Shown: in pieces, positions 58,818 to 64,000 of the stretch | Numbering within the stretch: the first letter of the stretch is position 1 | Layout of the letters: each line of letters opens with the position of its first letter | Origin: Marisa cornuarietis | Taxonomy: Eukaryota; Mollusca; Gastropoda; Architaenioglossa; Ampullariidae | DNA: 64,000 bases | Reading direction: 5' to 3' | Assembly (NCBI GenBank): GCA_004794655.1 | Contig: SMMW01000076.1 | Coordinates: forward strand, 217,113-281,112 | The notes under the pieces: model-generated | Told to the model about the DNA's origin: nothing | Databases searched by the model: none | What the model saw: only the letters and a program-made list of their open reading frames with translations | Position numbers and translations under genes: made by a program

Positions 58818-59045
58818 TGGAATTCTTTTTCCCACATGAGATGGGGGGGGGGGCGGAAATTCAGCCAATCGGAGTGCTGGTCTATGTTATTTTGTCAGAG
58901 GTTTGGGTTAGGGTTAGGGTTAGTTTATTAGGTACAATTGGGCAATTGAGTGGAGCGAGCAGACGACGGCATATTTTGCGTGTTCTCCGATTGGCTGAAT
59001 TTCTGCCCCCCCCCCCCCCATCTCATGTGGGAAAAAGAATTCCGC
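58818..59045. mobile_element. Foldback MITE with telomere-like core
   Basis: Inverted arms of about 54 bp (GGAATTCTTTTTCCCACATG then AGATGG, a G run, and GGAAATTCAGCCAATCGGA) flank a centre of about 115 bp containing three TTAGGG-type repeats at 58905-58923. Outside the arms the 10-bp direct repeat CTCCCGCACG occurs at 58808-58817 and 59046-59055, a plausible target-site duplication. Long arms with a 9-11 bp duplication suggest a Mutator-like non-autonomous element. It lies in the 3' UTR of the homeobox gene and carries AATAAA (minus strand, 58924-58929), the first such signal after that gene's stop. Confidence 0.8.
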
Positions 59046-59067
59046 CTCCCGCACGCACGCACGCATG

Positions 59068-62000
59068 CTAACCTCCAGGACACACGGCCTTTGACTGAGT
59101 GACGCAGCAGTGGGCAGCGTTCTTCCCTGTCAGTAATGATGTCATTAACGATGACTGCGCCATGTTGGGTGCGGTCCAGTCCATACTCAGGTTACCATGG
59201 AAGTAGACCCCAGGAAGAGGGAGGGATGGGCCTCCGGCTGATGCTGGACACGTCCCAACTTGTTGGGAGGAAGCTGGTGGGGTGGGGGGCAACGGAGGTG
59301 GCAAAGGAGGAGGTAATTTGGAAGTTGCCGGCAAGGCTGCACAGGATAAATGCAAAGATATAGATGACTGTTTGGTCTTCGAATGAAGATAAGATCCAAG
59401 CGCGCTCTCTCTCTCTCTCTTTATCATTCGACCAAATGGCAACATAAAACACCTACTTTCCCTGCTGAAGAAATTGGCAAAATAAGAGTCTACTCTTTCT
59501 ACAGGAGACACCTGCAAAATTAAACTTGTTCCTCGTAGTGGACAAAATGGCAATATTGCACACCGACCTTTCCTGAAGTATAAACTAGCAAGATAAATGT
59601 GTGCTTTGTCTGTAATTGTCAAGATGAATAAATACAAGTATACACAAGTACACAAACAAAGGCGCGCTCGCACACATCCACCCACCCACCCACCAACACA
59701 CATACACACACACACACACAGGCACGCAGGCACATATTCGCATTCCTCGATTTTCGAACAGAATTCGTTCCTAAAGACGGTCCAAAAACGAAAAATTTAG
59801 AAATCGGAAGTTTGTACGTTTGTATTTTACTGGCATCGGAATGTTCGTTTCTTTAGTCGCAGTCTGCATAAATTATTCTGAAAGGCAGCAAAAAAATCAC
59901 CCAGCATTAAGAAGAATTCTTGTCTAGTTGTCTGATTTTCTTAACAGAATAAGACATATGACGATAAGAAATAAATAATAAATAATTAAATATTCTTATA
60001 AACAGTGTTTTTATTCTTGTCTTTTGTTGACTTGTTCACTGCTTTGTCCAGTTTCTTCGCAACTCACCACACTAAAAGAGTAAGTTTTATCTGACTGGTC
60101 CAAAAAAAAAAAAAAACAGATTCGGCTTATGAAGAAACCATTGGTGAACACTCACACATGAACACTCTAGATGAGTTGTATTCTTCGAGATTGGTCTAAT
60201 TTTTTATTAAATTCTAATTCTAATTTCTAATTCTAATTAAAAGCTTTCGCTTTTAATAACTGTTCTCTCGGTTTACCATGTCCTGGATCTTCTCGGCCGG
60301 GCTGTCTCCCTTGCTGTTGTTTCTGCTGTTTGCGCCACTTTGCCCGACGGTTTTGGAACCACACCTGTAACAGGTGACACCACTCACACAAATAATGTAC
60401 ACTACGATTATCCTCCATGTTGGAAGATCTGAAGGCATTGCACGGTAATGTTCATGTCAGTAAGCAACGCCGATTTTAATGATTGTTTGTTTACAGCTTG
60501 GTTTTCATACACCTTCAGAAATTATCACTTTCCAGCTAAACCTTCAAGAATTATCCCTTTACAGCTAAACCTTCACAAATTATCCCTTTAGAACTATACC
60601 TTCAGAAATTATCCCTTTACAGCTAAACCTTCACAAATTATCCCTTTACAACTATACCTTCAGAAATTATCCCTGTACAACTACACCTTCACAAGTTGTC
60701 CCTGTACAACTACGCCTTCACAAGTTGTCCCTGTACAACTATAGTGCTGGAGTTACCTGTACACGAGCTTCAGTAAGCTCCACTCGCAGTGCAAGTTCCT
60801 CGCGGAAGAATACATCTGGATAATGGGTTCGTTGAAACGCACGTTCCAGCTCCTCCAGCTGTGTGCTGGAAAAAGTAGTTCGGTACCTGCGCTGTTTCCG
60901 CCGAGCAGGAGCCGCTGACCATGAAAGAAAATTTAAAAAAAAATTAGCTAAACAGTAGAAAACAATCATCTAACAATTATTAAGTGTCTCGCCAAACATC
61001 AGAAGATTTTGTGTGAATATATACACTACAATAGTTAGAGATGGAAGGGTAGTGTATATCTGTACGTACGTATATATTCAAAGGAACTGTAGCTAGTATT
61101 TGAGTTTCGGACGAATAATTGATAAGAATAAAAAGATTAGTTGAAGAATTTGAAGAAAGAAAAACGATGAAGACTCAAATACCAGGTAAGACATTGAAGA
61201 ATATAAGATGGAAAACTTCACGCGATGCCATCGTGAGCCGTGCTAAAAGTAGAGTGTGAGTGTGAGGAGAAGTGTGAGGAATTTGTGAGGATTGTATGGC
61301 GAAGTGTGCGAGATGCGTGAGGGATTTGTGAGGATTTGTGCGAGATGTGTGAGGGATTTGTGAGGATTGTGTGACGAAGTGTGCGAGGTGTGTGAGGGAT
61401 TTGTAAGGATTGTGTGTGAGGTGTGTGAGATGTGTGAGGGATTTGTGAGGATTGTATGATGAAGTGTGTGAGATGTGTGAGGGATTTGTAAGGATTGTGT
61501 GTGAGGTGTGTGAGGGATTTTTGAGGATTGTATAACGAAGTGTGCGAGATGTGTGAGGGATTTGTGAGGATTGTGTGTGAGATGTGTGAGGGATTTTTGA
61601 GGATTGTATGACGAAGTGTGCGAGAAGTTTGCCTCGTCCATTTGTTAAGTAGGAAAGAAGAGTTTGAAGGTGTATTTTCTCCGAAGAAAAGAACAAATCC
61701 AGTTTGTGTAGTAGAAACTATTTTCATCGTGCCAGTGTATCTATTATCTAGTACAAATAAAGTTTATATTGCCAGTGTCTCTTAGCTGTCTGGTAGAAAT
61801 ACATTTCGTATCGCAAGTTTGTCTAAAAGAACGAATGCTAGTTCGTCAGTTCTTCCAGGAGAAATGAATTTTATTTTATCACTTGTCTAGTACAAAACGA
61901 AGATCTTCATGTTGCTATAACAATGCATGTTGAAGTGAGTGATGGTATCAGAATTTCTCTCTCATTCTCTTTCTATGTGTCAGTGTTGGGAATTTTATCT

Positions 62001-62863
62001 TGCCAGCTTCTCCATGATAAGAAGTGAGTGTTTTATATTGCCCGTTTGTCCGGCAGTAGAAGTATATTTTGCTACTTCTATGATAGAGAAAGTAGACTTT
62101 TATCCTCCGGTTTATCGGGGAATGAATTGGTAGAAACGGTCAATACAATGTTTGGTTTGATTTATTCATTGATGCATGCATCTGATGTTTTCTAGTTTTT
62201 CAAAGACATACTAAATTTGTTTTCGCTCCGCTTTGCCCGGCCCTTAAAAAGAAATTAGTATGAAAAAAAACCAGACTTTGAAGAAGATTTCAGAAAAAGC
62301 GGGAAGCTGTTGTAAAAACTGTAGACAAGGGCTGCGAACAAGAGGAGGGAGGGACGGAGGAAGGGTTCAATCATATCTAATTACCGCCATTTAATTGCAT
62401 GCCGACGGTCTCCCATTGCAAGGCTTCTTTCTAATTGGTCAGCGGCCTGTGTGAGGTTTCCTCCTCACGCTCCGGGCGCACGCACTGACACGTGGTAGGT
62501 GGCGCTGTCGTCGTGTCGGCAAGATGGCGACACAAGACAAGCCTTCCTACGCGCTCCCCCTCCAAAATTTTAAAAAAAAAAACCGTGGCGATGCCCAGAC
62601 AGCTCTATATCGCGAACTCCTAATACCTGGTCAGGATCGGAGGAAAAATAAGTCCATTGTGTCGAAATTTGTTCACGTTTCCTTTTGTAACTGTGCAAGA
62701 ATCTGATGAATAGGCTATATACTTTTTCGTCGACATTTTTGCCCTCGGATATCTCTTCCTTTCTTTCCTTAATGCTTAATGCCCTTCGCCCCCTTTATGA
62801 ACACACACACACACACACACACCTCTACACATATAAATTTCTACATGTGTGTTAGCGCATGTA

Positions 62864-62925
<62 letters not shown>

Positions 62926-63457
62926 TGCGCGCGTGTCTTTTATACGCGCGTGCACCAGCAAGCACTGAGGGAAACATCTCTAGCATTAGACTACCTGACG
63001 ACGCGTGACCCTTACCCCCAGGTGACTGTTCTTCATTCCTGGTACGAGCGCTGTCTACAGTACCCTGGGTGGACACGACCATGGAGGTGGATACGCTGGT
63101 GGAGGCCTGAGTCTGTGTTACACATGGTGATGATGGGAACTCTGTTTGAAGAAATCAAAGCATCTCCTCAACGCGAGGGTCAAAAGGTTTGCTGACAATG
63201 TATGCCATAGCCTGAAATCAAGATAAATATAATCAGGACAGGAGTCCACCTGGGTAAAGCCCCAGGCTGTCGCCCATTTGATGCGGATGTTGTCATCGAA
63301 TCTGTTTCCTTTACCGTGTTGTGACATTACTAATGTCAAATAAGGAGGTAGGGAAAGTAATATACGAAGTTAACATTTACATGTATTGTCCATTCCGTTT
63401 CCAGTGCTTGTCCTACCACCTTCTCCTGCGGCAACCGAGAGAGTATTGACAGCCGTC

Positions 63458-63547
<90 letters not shown>

Positions 63548-63890
63548 AGTCTACAGCCTACTCACCTGAAAACTTTTCTTGATCCGCTAAGCCGGTGTGG
63601 AGATCGTCCCTTGGCGAGGTTGTCGACACCAGCTGCTGAGAAAGAGGCGTCGCCAGCAGGCCGCTGAAGCTGTAGTGAGAAGGAGGCGGGGGAAGGTATC
63701 GCAGGTCAAGGTCGGATGCCTCCGGGTTCGAGGGCAAGGTCCCGAGGGAATGGCCATAGCGGCCCGGGGGTGTAGGCGGGGTGATGCTGTGATGATGGTG
63801 GTGGTTGTGGAGGTTGGCATGTGGGTGGGGTGTTGGAGGGTCGTCCGCTCGGCTCTGCTCCATGAGGAACCTGTCCAGAGCGCGCTCCAT
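59068..63890 (-). CDS. Paired-like (Q50) homeobox transcription factor
   Basis: Five exons by eye: 63566-63890, 63016-63141, 60757-60914, 60277-60364 and 59068-59336. They total 966 bases, 321 residues, in phases 1, 1, 0, 1. Residues 1-108 hold a His run (30-34) and Pro-rich stretches; 109-150 are Ser/Thr-rich. The homeodomain is about 158-217: [20 protein letters not shown], then [22 protein letters not shown] and [13 protein letters not shown]50 and N51 are present, and the intron falls between residues 46 and 47, usual for paired-like genes. It is closest by eye to ARX/ALX/DRGX types; the orthology group is not assigned. The C-terminus has a [13 protein letters not shown] stretch and an unusual block LSMDWTAPN; no OAR motif is seen. 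An acceptor-like site just before the ATG suggests a 5' exon beyond the window. The last two exons rest on phase-matched splice sites. Confidence 0.85.
60517..60742. repeat. 28-30 bp minisatellite in a homeobox intron
   Basis: About eight diverging copies of a unit like CCTTCACAAATTATCCCTTT plus ACAACTA. It ends about 15 bp from the donor of the exon carrying the first part of the homeodomain. Confidence 0.9.
61255..61625. repeat. Complex GTGTGAGGGATTTGTGAGGA minisatellite
   Basis: Tandem mix of longer (about 43-45 bp) and shorter units in a homeobox intron. The minus strand is open in three frames across it (Thr/His/Ser/Pro-rich) because the units contain no stop triplets in that sense; I regard these frames as non-coding. 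Confidence 0.9.
62380..62706 (+). promoter_or_regulatory. YY1/CCAAT promoter-like segment with ATG frame
   Basis: Opposed YY1-type motifs (ACCGCCAT near 62384 and AAGATGGCGAC at 62521) and an inverted CCAAT (ATTGGTCAG near 62435) lie in CpG-rich sequence, followed by a 60-codon frame from ATG at 62524 ([16 protein letters not shown]). It lies inside a homeobox intron on the opposite strand. The frame could be a first exon; no clear donor is seen. Confidence 0.35.
62869..62922. repeat. (GT)n microsatellite
   Basis: About 27 GT units, with a shorter CA tract 50 bp upstream (62801-62821). Confidence 0.96.
63458..63546. repeat. (GAT)n microsatellite next to a splice donor
   Basis: About 29 trinucleotide units. 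On the minus strand the run starts about 20 bases into the first intron of the homeobox gene. The poly-Asp plus frame is an artefact. Confidence 0.96.
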
Positions 63891-64000
63891 GTCTAAAAAA
63901 AGGTCATCAAAGAGAGCTATCCACAGATGTCAAACACAAATGTCATCCAGTAAAGTCATGCAAAAATATTTCAGAAAGATCATCCACAAAGACATGTTCC

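Noticed and set aside
58905..58923. Chromosome-end or telomere fusion signal
   Set aside because: Only about three TTAGGG-type units, enclosed between the inverted arms of a MITE; too short and in the wrong context for a telomere.
60233..60364. Homeobox gene ending at the TAG at 60233
   Set aside because: A phase-1 donor at 60276 joins in frame to a strong acceptor at 59337 and a long Pro-rich exon ending at 59068, giving a more typical C-terminus. The short form could be a minor read-through transcript.
63386..63667. Plus-strand frame with a long poly-Asp run
   Set aside because: It reads through the GAT microsatellite and lies antisense to a real homeobox exon.

Overview
This window looks like nuclear DNA of an invertebrate animal, most likely a mollusc or another lophotrochozoan. 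The evidence is sparse multi-exon genes with GT-AG introns, a cilium gene (enkurin), a paired-like homeobox gene, dense di- and tetranucleotide microsatellites, tRNA-headed SINEs, L2/CR1-type LINE fragments and small inverted-repeat elements. Nothing looks bacterial. The lineage call is an inference, and the window contains no rRNA or conventional tRNA genes.

Layout. 0-8 kb: mostly non-coding, with a LINE scrap, one MITE, two minisatellites and a weak terminal-exon candidate. 8.4-11.4 kb (minus): a four-exon gene for a 243-residue secreted helical protein with its own TATA box. 12.5-16.7 kb: a degenerate tandem segmental duplication. 18.7-28.1 kb (plus): three phase-compatible exons that may form a small unrecognised gene. 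18-35 kb also carries three copies of a roughly 0.3-kb MITE and two SINEs. 40.6-44.2 kb (plus): a four-exon gene for a 316-residue secreted helical protein with a strongly basic tail. 48.3-51.2 kb (minus): complete enkurin, with RFX X-box-like sites upstream. 51.8-57.9 kb: LINE remains, including one copy that has lost the reverse-transcriptase core. 59.1-63.9 kb (minus): a five-exon paired-like homeobox gene (321 residues in this model), with a telomere-repeat-bearing foldback element in its 3' UTR.

The most interesting observation is the pair of secreted helical genes at 8.4-11.3 kb and 40.7-42.9 kb. Both have a tiny first exon, introns in phases 1-0-0, a short third exon, a TATA box about 80-100 bp upstream of the start codon, a signal peptide, and the same order of features: a long amphipathic helix, a Cys-rich turn, then a final helix with a Cys near its start. 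This gene architecture and cysteine placement resemble vertebrate LIF/IL-6-type long-chain helical cytokines. I propose, as inference only, that they are divergent members of a gp130-ligand-like cytokine family. All exon models were built by eye from splice signals and reading frames and have no transcript support.
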